From contig NRSV01000001.1 of NCBI GenBank assembly GCA_002286855.1, forward strand, positions 1,030,276 through 1,094,275: 64,000 bases of DNA, in the 5' to 3' direction. Below the pieces are notes generated by a model, which did not search any database, had not been told where the DNA came from, and worked only from the letters and a program-made list of their open reading frames with translations. The position numbers and the translations under genes were made by a program. Shown here one piece after another: positions 21,115-30,554 of the stretch; position 1 is the stretch's first letter; each line of letters starts with the position of its first letter. Origin of the DNA: Bipolaris cookei (lineage: Eukaryota; Ascomycota; Dothideomycetes; Pleosporales; Pleosporaceae).

Positions 21115-21302
21115 TGTGAACGGTCTGTAGGAACTGTATTCCAGCTACCTAGTCCAGATGCTATTTACAGTCAAGATGAGGAAAGAAGGTAAGACGCGAG
21201 CGGGGAGCCTATTTTGTTTGGGTTGGCGCACGGCCCTTACCTTGCCAGAGACGCGACTAGGCTAGCAGCCTAGTCATGTGACTCAGGGCTCAGCCCGTTA
21301 CA
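21115..21302. repeat. LTR-like sequence (188 bp)
   Basis: It begins TGTGAACGG and ends CCCGTTACA, an imperfect inverted end pair, and abuts the palindrome at 21303. The ends resemble those of the 161-bp solo LTR at 29293-29453 (TGTGACGGG...CCCGTTACA), suggesting related families. Orientation and partner LTR are unknown. Confidence 0.45.
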
Positions 21303-21399
21303 TTACCGACAGACTGATCTCGTACCAATCAAGGAGGGAGTGGTCCTTGGTTAGGGACCACTCCCTCCTTGGTTGGTACGAGATCAGTCTGTCGGTAAT
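21302..21399. repeat. Near-perfect palindrome made from LINE coding sequence
   Basis: Arms 21302-21346 and 21355-21399 are 45 nt each with one mismatch (a T/C difference that would still pair as G-U), separated by an 8-nt loop (TTGGTTAG). Read on the minus strand, the right arm continues the adjacent LINE endonuclease frame (EITDRLISYQ, then RREWSL), so the left arm is an inverted copy of that coding segment. Confidence 0.9.
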
Positions 21400-21703
21400 T
21401 TCCCGTGTGGCGAATCCCAGGTCGATCACGCTTGTTCTGCCGTTCCGTTCCCAGGTGGTGGTGCCCTCCTCGTTCAAGAGTGCAAGGCCGCGTTTTTCCA
21501 TCTGTTGCAGTAAGTGTTGGACCTCCTCCCTCTCTGTCGTTGGGCCATGCTTCTATTCTTGGCTGGTTTGCTGGGCCGATCGGATTGTACACGTTCAGGA
21601 TCCTTACCTCCTGGTCCCCTCTCCCTAGACTGAGGTACTCGCAGTACGGCGACGTCTTTAGGATTCTCCAGTCCGTGTTTGGTATCCTGTTGTGGATAAA
21701 GAA
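21400..21703 (-). pseudogene. LINE endonuclease (EEP) fragment
   Basis: Two frames on the minus strand give FIHNRIPNTDW, RILNVYNPIGPANQP, then LALLNEEGTTTWERNGRT and SVIDLGFATREITDRL. These match the apurinic-like endonuclease domain of non-LTR retrotransposons (NVYNP; SVIDL.FAT). A frameshift near 21500 separates the parts, with the DNA missing that would encode the GDFNAHHP-type core. The fragment is cut by the copia LTR at 21704. Confidence 0.75.
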
Positions 21704-21899
21704 TGTTAGAGAATAGTGGGGACGAAGGTCGTGCAGGGCGAACTTCGTGGGTGGCGAAGGTCGTGCAGGGCGACCCTTGCGGGTGGCGAAGGTCGTGTAG
21801 GGCGACCTTCATTGGTAACCGTGCCCCGCCACCGAATACTCAGTTATATACTCCCTCTCCCGCACTATCATAGTTAGCCAATGCATCCATCTTCCAACA
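21704..21899 (+). repeat. Copia 5' LTR with 32-bp internal repeats
   Basis: 196 bp, TGTTAGAG...TCCAACA. It contains three 32-bp-period units starting GAAGGTCGTG at 21724, 21756 and 21788, the last partial, probably U3 enhancer-like repeats. A TATATA box is at 21845-21850. It starts inside a LINE endonuclease fragment. Confidence 0.78.
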
Positions 21900-22138
21900 G
21901 GTTATGAGCCCGGATTTCCGCTGCGAAAATATTCCCCTTCCCTTCTCCTTGTTTTCACTAATGAAACAGTCTTCTCAGTCCTTTAGCAAGCCAAATATTT
22001 TCAATAAAATGGCTAACATTGAAACTAGCAACTGCTCCCTAACATCGATACAACATCAGATCTGGACACTACCCTCCTATCACCACACGACTGCCTTGAG
22101 CTTCTATCCTCACCGACCAAAAATCAGTTCTACAAGCC

Positions 22139-22214
22139 TGTTGAGGCAGTGAATCCCTGTTGAGGCGGTGCATCCCTGTTGGGGCGGTGCATCCATGTTG
22201 AGGCGGTGCATCCT
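22139..22214 (+). repeat. 19-bp minisatellite, four copies, inside copia
   Basis: Four head-to-tail 19-bp units of the type TGTTGAGGCGGTGCATCCC (22139-22157, 22158-22176, 22177-22195, 22196-22214) with one to three differences each. They lie at the junction where most of gag is missing, between the gag stub and the protease. Confidence 0.92.
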
Positions 22215-22377
22215 GGTTGCCTCGGTCCAGCCGAAGTTATTTCCTCTGCAGCATTGCACAATCCACGACAGCGCATGTTTTCGAAAACACCCACACCTAA
22301 AGGAGCGATGGGAGACAACCGAGAGGGGTAAGAAGTACTTAGAAAGGAAAGTGAAACTCACGGATAAAACCGATGAA

Positions 22378-24849
22378 CTACAAGGAATGGCCAATTTAGC
22401 GTATCAACAAGCCCTGCCTGAATTCGATGCCGCAAATGGCTTCGCGTTTATGGCTAAAATTGGCCAACAACAAAGCCGCTCTTTCCTTTTACAAAACTGG
22501 CTACTAGATACTGCTTGCACCCGACACTCCTCTTGCGATCGGAGCGTCTTCTTGCCCAGTTCTCTAAAGCCTTGGAATGGTCCGCCTATAATGGGGTACA
22601 GGGGAACGAACCACACAGCGTCGAAAACGGGAACCGCTATCCTCAGCCTTTGCGTTGAAGGATAGAAAAAGCAAATGAGGCTCAGCGACGTGATATACGA
22701 CCCAAATGCTGGATGCAACTTGATCTCCAACTCACAACTCCGGCGACGCGGTGGCATCTTTCAAATCGTGGACGACTCGATGACTCTATCTACCCCTGAA
22801 GGTCTCACGTTGCGCTTCGACAGCGTTAACGACCTATGCCTTCTACCATTGTGGCGCAACCCAATAGGACTTGCAGCGTACTCGCTGAACCAGGATTGAC
22901 TAGAACCGTGGCACAAGCGCCTCGCCCATCTAGGTCAGGGCAGCCTAGAGAAGCTTCAAAAAAACGGTTACGGGCATGAAACCGCTCCCTCCAGCGTGCG
23001 TATGCGGAACCTGCGTAAAAGCAAAATTCACACAAACGCCCCACAACAAGACAATGAAAAGAGGCAAATACCCCCTCGAATTCATCCACCTTGATGTGGT
23101 TGGGCCCTTACCAAACGGGAGGCGTGGAGAAAGGTACTGGATCACGATAGTGGACGATGCGACGGCCATCACAGCAGCAGTGCCACTTCTTCAGCGGAGC
23201 CAGGTACTTATTGCGATAAAACACTTCCTAAGACGCTGGGAAATGAACGAGCGTCGTTGCCATCGAATCCGCCTTGACAAGGCAGGCGAATTCGTTAGCG
23301 AAGAACTGAAGGCATACTGCGCCGACAAGGGAATCACGCTCGAATACACTGCAACGGACCAACACCAGTCCAACGGCGTAGCAGAGGTCACCAACCGGAT
23401 TCTTGAAGAAAGACTGCACGCAGTCCTTATCGAAAGTGGACTGCCAACAAAGTTCTGGCCTGACCTTCTAGGATCTATCGCGTACCTTCGAACGCTTACA
23501 CCGCACGTCCGGCTGGACATGACTCCCTACCAGGCTTGGTTCGGGGTAGTACCAGATGTTGCCCATCTTAGACCGTTAGGCAGTCGTTGCCTTAGCTATA
23601 AGACGGGCGCACGAAACAAAATTGGAGAAGACAAGGGAGTCCCTTGCCGACTCCTAGGCTACGAGGGAGCGTCGGTATACAAAACACTACGGGATGATGG
23701 ATTGATTACTACCACGCACGACCTCGTATGCCTAGAAACCAGGCCCTGCCCAGCAAACTTTTGGGCAGGTGAAAAGCGGAAGTCAGACGCGACTCCGCAG
23801 CAGCTTTGGAAGCGGCTCCGAGCATCTCAAAGGGGGGAGAGTAAGGATCCACTCTTTGAGATAAAGGAGGCTAACAAAATGATGATGCCTGAACCGCCCA
23901 GGCAAGCAATGGCTACGGAGACAGAAAGTAGCACTGTATCGCCCAACGCAACTGAATTTACCTCCGTGCCAACAGACGCTGAATTCCCCAGCGAGACCGA
24001 ATCAAGCTCCGAAGGAGACGATTCGAACAGCACTGAATCGCCCAGGCTGTTAACTCCAGAATCTGAAGATAGAACTGAACCGCCCAGCCCATCATCTGCC
24101 TCAGCATCTGAAAACCCTGAAGATGAAACTGAATTTGCCAGTGCATCACCTGCCTCAGGGATTGTGGTCGCCGAGCCCGAACCAGACCGCATAGTACCAG
24201 CAGAAACCCTATCCCGACACCTAAACCTCCGCATTGCTGAACGCGCGACAACGAGGTCTGGGGCAATCTACGGCTTAGCAGCTATAGGAATACGGGCAGA
24301 AATACTCACAGAAGCCACTGAACCAAAGTCTTACCAACACGCCCAGACAACCCCCGAATGGGCGCAATGGCCAGCTGCGGTAAAGGAAGAACTTACATCT
24401 CTTGAAGCGAATAAGACGTGGGACCTCGTTCCTAAGACAACCCAACATTCGCTAGGAGGCAAGTAGGTATTCAAGGTCAAACGTGGTTCACAAGGTGAAG
24501 TCCTAAGATACAAAGCCCGTTAGGTAGTAAGAGGGTTTCAGCAACAAGAAGGTATTGACTACCAGGAAACCTTCGCATCCGTTGTTAAGCCCATGAGCTA
24601 CAAGGCAATTTTCGCGATTGCCGCCGCCCAAGATCTTAAAATCCATCAGATGGACGTAAAGACAGCCTTCCTGTATGGCGACATCGATAACGAAATATTT
24701 GTCGAGCTGCCTAAAGGATTGAAGGAAGGCAAGGGCAAGCTGTGTCGACTTCGAAAAGCATTGTACGGGCTGAAACAAAGCCCAAGAATCTGGTATCAGA
24801 CGCTATCAGAGTTCATGAGAAGCCTGAACTTCACAGCCTTAGCATCTGA
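22378..24849 (+). pseudogene. Copia protease, integrase and partial reverse transcriptase
   Basis: Protease: WLLDTACTRHSSC (D-T/S-G-like site; Cys replaces the usual Gly). Pre-integrase: WHKRLAHLGQGSL, after TGA and TAG stops near 22897. Integrase core (22976-24466): IHLDVVGPLP, IRLDKAGEF and NGVAEVTNR supply the D, D and E residues, then a Ser/Glu/Thr-rich spacer. RT: HQMDVKTAFLYGDIDNEIF and LRKALYGLKQSPRIWYQ. Two TAG stops near 24464 and 24521 sit where copia has Trp (GGK-W-VFKVKRG, YKAR-W-VVRGF), consistent with TGG to TAG transitions. The frame ends at 24849. Confidence 0.88.
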
Positions 24850-25117
24850 TGTAAGGGTGCGATGGATTAACCATAAGTGCAAGGTAAACGATGATGAATT
24901 CGATAAAGAGCTGTCTAGCTCTTTGTGCGGTCGTTTATCTACCCATTCGGAGGAAAGTCATGCCAAGCGTCTGAGCGCTGCTTAGGCGGTGAGCAGGATC
25001 CGAGATTCCATCACGTGCGCTATCAAGGAGCTACCCAAAGGCCGTCCAGTCTATCCCGGCTAGCTATCACGAAGGCTACAGGCCAAGTACTGCTAATGAA
25101 GGCTTCAGACTCTTACA
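24850..25117 (-). repeat. Chromovirus 2 3' LTR
   Basis: 268 bp with plus-strand ends TGTAAGGG...CTCTTACA (TGTAAG/CTTACA). A purine tract adjoins it on the internal side, as required for plus-strand priming. Confidence 0.8.
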
Positions 25118-26043
25118 GTACCCCCCTTCTTAGGCTTAAGTCCCGCCTGTAGTGCGTGCTTCCAATCTTTTAGCGCGTCAGTGCTTTTCAGATTTGAGGC
25201 TGGTTCCCAAGTCGGATCTTGATAGCCCTCCCATTTCACAAGGTACTGCTTTCTGTGTCTGTGAACTCTTTCCTGTAGGACCTTTTCTACCAGATACATC
25301 TCTTCTCCGTTCACTTCAATAGGCTCTGGTTCATGGTCATCTCGTGGCTGACTAGGCAGTGGGTCCGATGAAGCGAGCCTCAGCATGTTAACGTTGAACA
25401 CTGGATGAACTCGTCCAGGAGTGTTCAGCTTAACTGCGCTTGGTCCCACAACTTCCAGTACCGTGTACTTCAAGTTCTTCCAGTCAAGTTTTCTGCTTGG
25501 CCTCTTGGTCCTAAAATGATCACCTAGCTTCAGCCAAACCTTGTCGCCGACCCGCAACTGAGGAGCTTGCTTCCTCCTCTTGTTAGCCTGCCGCTCTTGC
25601 TCTTGTTGTGCTTCTCCCATAGTAGCTTGAGCTAGTTGAACACTTTGCCTCAGCCTCTCCACAATGCTCTCAGCTTTCTTGTATTCGTCCTGCACTCTTC
25701 TTTCCTGAGGCTTGTTCTCAGGGCCGTGCCTGACAGCAATCTGGATAGGGTCCACCTCGTATCCATGTTGCAAAAAGAATGGTGATATCCTTGTAGATTG
25801 TGCTTGCCTTGCCGTTATTGCAATCTTAGCCATCCCTAGGTTGCTCTTCCAGTTCGTCTGGTTCCAGTCGCAAAAAGCGCGCAAGTAGGCTTGTACGGTT
25901 GCGTTCATTCTCTCCGTAGATCCATCGGTTTCTGGGTGATATCCTGAAGACAATCTCGGCTCAATATCCATCAGTTCACAAAGCTTACTCCACATATGGC
26001 TTACGAACTGTGAGCCTCTGTCCGAAGTAATGTAGTCTGGCAG

Positions 26044-26494
26044 TGTTAAGAGTAGGATCTTGAGTGGAAGTAATATAAGACTTCTGGTGTCAAGACTCTT
26101 GGGTTGGTTTTCGCGGATGAAGTGACAGGGTGGTATGAACAGTGTTTCTGCAAGTAATTCGTATATTGTACTTGTACTCGTAACTTAAGTTGAACACATC
26201 GAGCCCTAGGGGTTCGATGCCTATTACTATATACTTTTGATGCTCGTAACCCTCGGTCAGAGGAGCCCGAGTATTCCTCGGTGGCTTATGTGCGAGGACT
26301 ATTCCTCGGTGGCTTATGTACGAGGACTATTCCTCGGTGGCTTATGTACGAGGGGTCTGCCAAGACCTTTCCTCGGGCATGCGCCACCGAGGAGGTCACG
26401 TGATACGTGCCCCCGCGTTACATATGGCTGGGTCGACTGGTCGTCGATGCTTCTTAACTTAACCGCCGTGCCTCCTCCCTTCAGGTTCGTAACA
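26044..26494. repeat. Solo LTR with GGCAG target-site duplication
   Basis: 451 bp, TGTTAAGAG...TTCGTAACA (TGTTA/TAACA ends), flanked by perfect GGCAG copies at 26039-26043 and 26495-26499. Removing it with one GGCAG restores the chromovirus 2 integrase frame. It has no coding content and so is the product of LTR-LTR recombination, or a short non-autonomous element. Confidence 0.93.
26273..26353. repeat. 28-bp tandem repeat inside the solo LTR
   Basis: Three units starting ATTCCTCGGTGGCTTATG at 26273, 26301 and 26329 (the last 25 bp). Each contains TCCTCG...CGAGGA, a potential hairpin. They probably belong to U3. Confidence 0.92.
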
Positions 26495-27107
26495 GGCAGC
26501 CAGTGATATCCCACTACATGATTTACGTATGCCTTGACTACACTTTCTGTAGTGATATCTCTCAGACCTACAAGTACAACATCCTTGCTGAGGCGGTCTG
26601 TTACTACCATTAGGTTGGTACATCCCTCACTCTCGGGCAAGCCAATGATAAAGTCTATCGAGACTTCCTTCCAGATGCGTTCAGGAATTGGCAAGGGTCG
26701 TAGGAGCCCTTGAAGACCATCTCTCCAAGGCTTCACTCGTCCGCAAACAGAACAATTTCGTACGTATTGGCGCACTGTATTGCTTAGTGAAGGCCAGAAA
26801 TACTCACGCGCAACAGCTTGATATGTGAGGTTTCTTCCGGGGTGTCCTAAGGCTCTTGAGGAGTGTATAGCATGTATAATACCAGTCCTTAGGGATTCAC
26901 TCTCTGGAACCCATTTCCGGTCTCGATACAATAGGTTACCAGATTCGTCTAAGCGGCATTCTGCGATTGATAGCTTAAGATCTAAAGCTGTTGGGAACTT
27001 GCGTTCGCCGTCCTTAACAGCTTTCCAGGCTAATTGATAAGTCTGGTCCCCTTCTTTGGCTTCCTCCCATAGTTGCTCTAACTTGTGTGGGGATGGTAGT
27101 GGCGTAG

Positions 27108-28708
27108 TTGAAGATGCGGGATAGCAAGCGATTACTGGCCTCCCAACATTACATCGGAGCCGTACGGCTAAGCCAAACGAATCGAAAATACGCTCTACGA
27201 GCTATACAACTAGCTCCAACCCATCCAATTACAAAAGCCATTGCAAGGCTACAAAAAACAACCCTTCAGCTATCAAAAAAGCCAAACAAGACTAGACAAC
27301 TACGCGCTATCACGAGCTCCATCCCACCTACCATAGAGATAGAAGAAGTCATTCCATATAGGTTCAGACCATGGGATACTCTCAACTACAATATCTCTAT
27401 ATCAAAGAAATCTAAAGAAGAAGAGGCAGCCGCGCACAAGGATTACATTCAAATGATAGAGGATAACTCTATAGTAATCTACTCAGACGCCTCTAAAACG
27501 AAAGACGGAGATGGGATAGGAGTAGGCCTAGCTGTCTACAACCCAAACCAAGAAGAGATCTACGCAGAGACAAAGAATATAGGCGAGCACCAACTCGTCT
27601 ACAATGGAGAGCTTGAAGGCATTACAGCAGCGTTCGAATACGCCGCTAAAACAGCCCAAAAAGACCAAAACATCCACGTTTACGCTGACAACCAAGCTGC
27701 GATCTATAGGCTCCAGAGTCTATCAGATAAGCCTGGCCAGCAGTGGGTGATTCGGTGCCAAAAAGCAGCCAAAGCTATCCTTAACAAAAAAGCAAAGATC
27801 TTCTTGAAATGGGCACCAGGCCACACAGATATAGAGGGAAACGAAAAAGCAGACTCCTTAGCTAAGGAAGCTACAAAACAAACACCAAAAAAATCGCAAA
27901 CAAGCCTAGCCTTCCTAGGCACCAAGATCAAGCTCCTCCAACGAGCTAGCCAAGCAGAAGAGTGGAGAAAGTATAGGGAAAAAGCAAGAGAGAAGAAGAC
28001 TAGCTACGGAGCTATCTTCGATCTTAAGCTCAAAAACCAACTAGCAATCCCAAGAGGCACGAAAAGAGATATTTCAGGCTCTTTCTATTCTCTTAAGATA
28101 GGACACGGATACTTCAACTCGTACCTAAAGAGATTTAAGAGAAGAGAATGCGATCTGTGCAAATGCGGGAGACGGCAAACAGCAGAGCATCTACTTCTAT
28201 ACTGCGGCTTCTACAGCGCAGAAAGAAACCAGCTTAAAAAGACTCTAGACCAGAAAATACTCAAACTCGCACTTCTACTCCATACTACGAGCGGTATAGA
28301 AGCTACTTTGGCTTTCATTACTAGCACGAGAATAGGAACAAGAAAGTGGCACCTTGGCCAGGAAGGCTAGAAAGAAGAAAAAACAAGAAAAACGACAACA
28401 AAAGAAGAAAAATAAAGAAGAAGAATTTGATTTGATTTTATTAGCGCTATTTCTTTTCCCCTAAGAGAGCCCGCTGGAAGGAAGCCTAGCTGGCCTACAT
28501 CTCTCCCTGTTACCAAACTGCTCTTTAGCACCAGGCGTCTAGAAAGCTAGCAATAGCTCAAATAGACAAAGGCCGAAGCACAATAGCTACACTACCCCCA
28601 CCGAAAACTCCCTAAATTGTAAACTAAGTAGATAGAGCGGCCTATGGCCAAAGTCCTACATAGCCAACGGCTGATACAGGACTATAATGGAATAATAATA
28701 ATAATAAT
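27108..28708 (+). mobile_element. LINE 1, Tad-like, 5'-truncated, with (TAA)n tail
   Basis: It contains the C-terminal part of a non-LTR polymerase protein (RNase H and a terminal zinc-knuckle region), a 3' untranslated region, and a tail AATAATAATAATAATAAT ending about 28708. The 5' end joins chromovirus 2 without LTR or inverted repeat, typical of incomplete reverse transcription. A target-site duplication was not recognised. Confidence 0.85.
27114..28370 (+). CDS. LINE 1 polyprotein C-terminus: RNase H and zinc-knuckle region
   Basis: An open frame of 418 residues from the ATG at 27114; the true protein start is upstream and lost. RNase H motifs are VIYSDASKTKDGDGIGVG (first Asp), HQLVYNGELEGITAAFEY (Glu), VYADNQAAIYRLQSL (second Asp), and KWAPGHTDIEGNEKADSLA (His and last Asp). 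The C-terminus has CDLCKCGRRQTAEHLLLYC, the CCHC knuckle of Tad/I-type LINEs, and ends GTRKWHLGQEG. The frame is intact over its whole length, so this copy is relatively young. Confidence 0.9.
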   Translation: MRDSKRLLASQHYIGAVRLSQTNRKYALRAIQLAPTHPITKAIARLQKTTLQLSKKPNKTRQLRAITSSIPPTIEIEEVIPYRFRPWDTLNYNISISKKSKEEEAAAHKDYIQMIEDNSIVIYSDASKTKDGDGIGVGLAVYNPNQEEIYAETKNIGEHQLVYNGELEGITAAFEYAAKTAQKDQNIHVYADNQAAIYRLQSLSDKPGQQWVIRCQKAAKAILNKKAKIFLKWAPGHTDIEGNEKADSLAKEATKQTPKKSQTSLAFLGTKIKLLQRASQAEEWRKYREKAREKKTSYGAIFDLKLKNQLAIPRGTKRDISGSFYSLKIGHGYFNSYLKRFKRRECDLCKCGRRQTAEHLLLYCGFYSAERNQLKKTLDQKILKLALLLHTTSGIEATLAFITSTRIGTRKWHLGQEG

Positions 28709-29040
28709 CAGGTGGCAATGCCTTCTTCTCACTCAAACTAGGCCACGGATACTTCAACGCCTACCTAGAGAGAGTAAAGAAGAGGAACTCTAACCTCTGC
28801 AACTGCGGGAGACCGCAAACGCCAGAGCATATCCTCTTATTCTACAGGTACTACAACGCAGAAAGAAACAAGCTAAGAGCAAGTCTCGACCAGAAAACGC
28901 TTAGCATGCCACTCCTCCTCCACACTACTATTGGGATAGAAGCTACACTAGCTTTTGTTACTAGCACGAGAGTAGAGACAAGATGGTGACACCTAGGCCA
29001 AGAATAAGACTAAAACATAAAAAAAACAGCAAGAAAACCA
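28709..29040 (+). mobile_element. LINE 2 fragment, diverged relative of LINE 1
   Basis: Directly after the LINE 1 tail, one frame reads FFSLKLGHGYFNAYLERVKK, then NSNLCNCGRPQTPEHILLFY, then LLLHTTIGIEATLAFVTSTR. This parallels the last 110 residues of LINE 1. A TGA stop lies near the end (28987) where LINE 1 has WHLG, and the knuckle Cys is Tyr. It is an inactive 5'-truncated copy. Confidence 0.8.
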
Positions 29041-29292
29041 AATCAATCACAACATAAACATACATTTTGTTAAAACAAAGTCCCTCTAGTAGTATGACTA
29101 CTATAAGTAACTAAGTAGGAGTTGTAAGGTGGGTGATTCTAACGTCTACTATTCGGCATATCCACTGTGTTACAGTCTATCTACTACGCGTACGCGACAA
29201 CGTGTATTGTGTGCACACGTGCAGCACTGGCTACCTCATGGCGCCATCCTTTCGCCCAGGCTCTGAACTTTCTTCTACTAACCTGGACTGGA

Positions 29293-29453
29293 TGTGACGG
29301 GCTGAGTAGCCCATCACAGTACAGATAGCCGCAGATATAGTATGTACCAACTACGCAACGATATCAGCAGCCCTGATATCTTGTGTCAGCCTTTTTGGTG
29401 CGGTGGGCGTGTTGTAGTTGCGTGCGCGATCCAATAGGATCCTACCCGTTACA
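29293..29453. repeat. Probable solo LTR or small LTR element (161 bp)
   Basis: Ends TGTGACGGG...CCCGTTACA, flanked by CTGGA (29288-29292) and CTGAA (29454-29458), a duplication differing by one transition. It has no coding content. Ends resemble 21115-21302. Confidence 0.55.
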
Positions 29454-29509
29454 CTGAACTCGCATATTCTCAACACATTTTCTATTTTCTACTCGTTTGT
29501 TTCCTTAAT

Positions 29510-29753
29510 TCCCCCAAGCAAGAGCCAGCTGGAAAATATTCTAGCTATCTAACATCTCTCCCTGTTTATCAAACTGCTCTTTAGCACCAGGCGTTTACTG
29601 GAGGCATAGCCGCAAACAGATAAAAGCTAAAGCACCACAGTAGTACCACACAAAGAAAAACAAAACCCTACGTGTAAATAACAAGATAGAACGGCATACG
29701 GCCAAATTTTTACATAATCCCGAGCTGATACAGGACTATAATGGAATAATAAT
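29510..29753 (+). mobile_element. LINE 3' end fragment
   Basis: Sequence parallels 28455-28700: GCTCTTTAGCACCAGGCGT, a GAGCTGATACAGGACTATAA-type segment, then GGAATAATAAT at the end. Only the 3' untranslated region is present. It directly precedes the MULE-type element. Confidence 0.7.
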
Positions 29754-29760
29754 ACGGCAA

Positions 29761-30554
29761 ATTTCCGCCATACCACTGCTTGGCGTAATAATTTCCCATC
29801 TACCACCGTTTCAAATACACTACCACCCACGTGACGTTAGCTTGTAAAATATCCCAAATGCCACTGTTTCTATCCCACATGACACCGTTTAAAGTGTCAC
29901 GATATATGCTATTCAGCTCCAGATACTGCCATGCAGTATACTATACCTTTTTGGTTACGTGATGGCTTAAATTGATCGGATCGATTCATATAAGCGATTC
30001 GGAGGAAGAATTTGCATCCAGTTTCCTCGCTCGAGCGGCGGATAGCGTGGAATCTCGTCCGATCGCTGGCAGCTACTTTGAATGAAAGTCCCTGGGTTAC
30101 CATAACATGAAGAACCGACTCTTTTGCTTCATCAATTGACGCGAATGTCTGTCCAATAAATAGAGTACTAGGCAAATCCCTGGAGGTCATCGTAGTAAAT
30201 TGTCGCTAGATTTTGTGTTAACCTCGCGTTAGAATGCGTCAACTCTTTAATCGCGTCAGAAGCGTTATGAACCGTCACGGCTTTAGCCGGGCGCTGAGTC
30301 TGACGCGGATAACAGGAAGCCCCACCACCTAACACTAAAAACAACAACATTATACAGACTCTCGTGTAAAACTAGTTTTTCTACTGCCTAAAAGAGTCTA
30401 CGGGAGGTGCGAAACCTACTAATAAGACGGTGGCATGTGGGATAGAAACAGTGGCATTTGGGATATTTTACAAGCTAACGTCACTTGTGTGGTAGTGTAT
30501 TTGAAACGGTGGTAGATGGGAAATTATTACGCCAAGCAGTGGTATGGCGGAAAT
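29761..30554. mobile_element. Short MULE-type element with about 130-bp terminal inverted repeats
   Basis: Arms 29761-29890 and about 30425-30554 are inverted copies differing at only a few positions (for example CACGTGGGTGG against CACTTGTGTGG). The ends read ATTTCCGCC. About 530 bp lie between them, with a short frame resembling the N-terminal DNA-binding region of MULE transposases but no catalytic domain, so the element is non-autonomous. The right end abuts the full MULE at 30555 exactly. No target-site duplication can be read because both flanks are transposon sequence. Confidence 0.88.
29909..30190 (-). pseudogene. N-terminal MULE transposase fragment in the short element
   Basis: An open frame of 93 residues without a normal ATG context: FIGQTFASIDEAKESVLHVM, GLSFKVAASDRTR, CKFFLRIAYMNRSD. 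The pattern (F..FE.A...V...A...GF with a following C..F.I) resembles the FAR1/MuDR N-terminal region. It stops before any catalytic domain, so it may be a leftover from the autonomous parent. Confidence 0.5.

Larger units (their letters stand above)
21704..24849 (+). mobile_element. Ty1/copia element, truncated and mutated
   Basis: The 5' LTR (21704-21899) is followed by a primer-binding-site-like GGTTATGAGCCCGG, a gag stub (ATG at 22009), protease, pre-integrase zinc segment, integrase core and the first part of reverse transcriptase. Most of gag is missing. The RT stops at 24849, where chromovirus 2 begins. No 3' LTR is in the window. Several in-frame stops show that it is dead. Confidence 0.9.
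24850..27107 (-). mobile_element. Ty3/gypsy chromovirus 2, 3' part only, nested in copia
   Basis: In minus-strand orientation the window shows integrase (zinc-binding, core, C-terminal, chromodomain), a polypurine tract (GAAGGGGGGTAC, complement of about 25118-25129), and a 3' LTR (24850-25117). The LTR interrupts the copia RT frame. The upstream part (gag, protease, RT) is absent because a LINE sequence starts at about 27108. A 451-bp solo LTR splits the integrase. Confidence 0.9.
25105..27107 (-). pseudogene. Chromovirus 2 integrase with chromodomain, split by a solo LTR
   Basis: From 27107 down: an RT/RH-IN linker, ECRLDESGNLLYRDRKWVPE, the HHCC zinc region (IHSSRALGHPGRNLTYQ, then VRNCSVCGRVK), and the core start WKEVSIDFIIGLPESEGCTN and VVTDRLSKDVVL. 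After GYHWLP the frame is broken by a solo LTR (26044-26494) and then resumes with an ITSDRGSQF-type segment, SSGYHPETDGSTERMNATVQ, VGDKVWLKLG and a complete chromodomain (YLVEKVLQERVHRHRKQYLV, then KWEGYQDPTWEP). Apart from the insertion the frame is intact, so the element was probably competent when the solo LTR family hit it. Confidence 0.92.
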
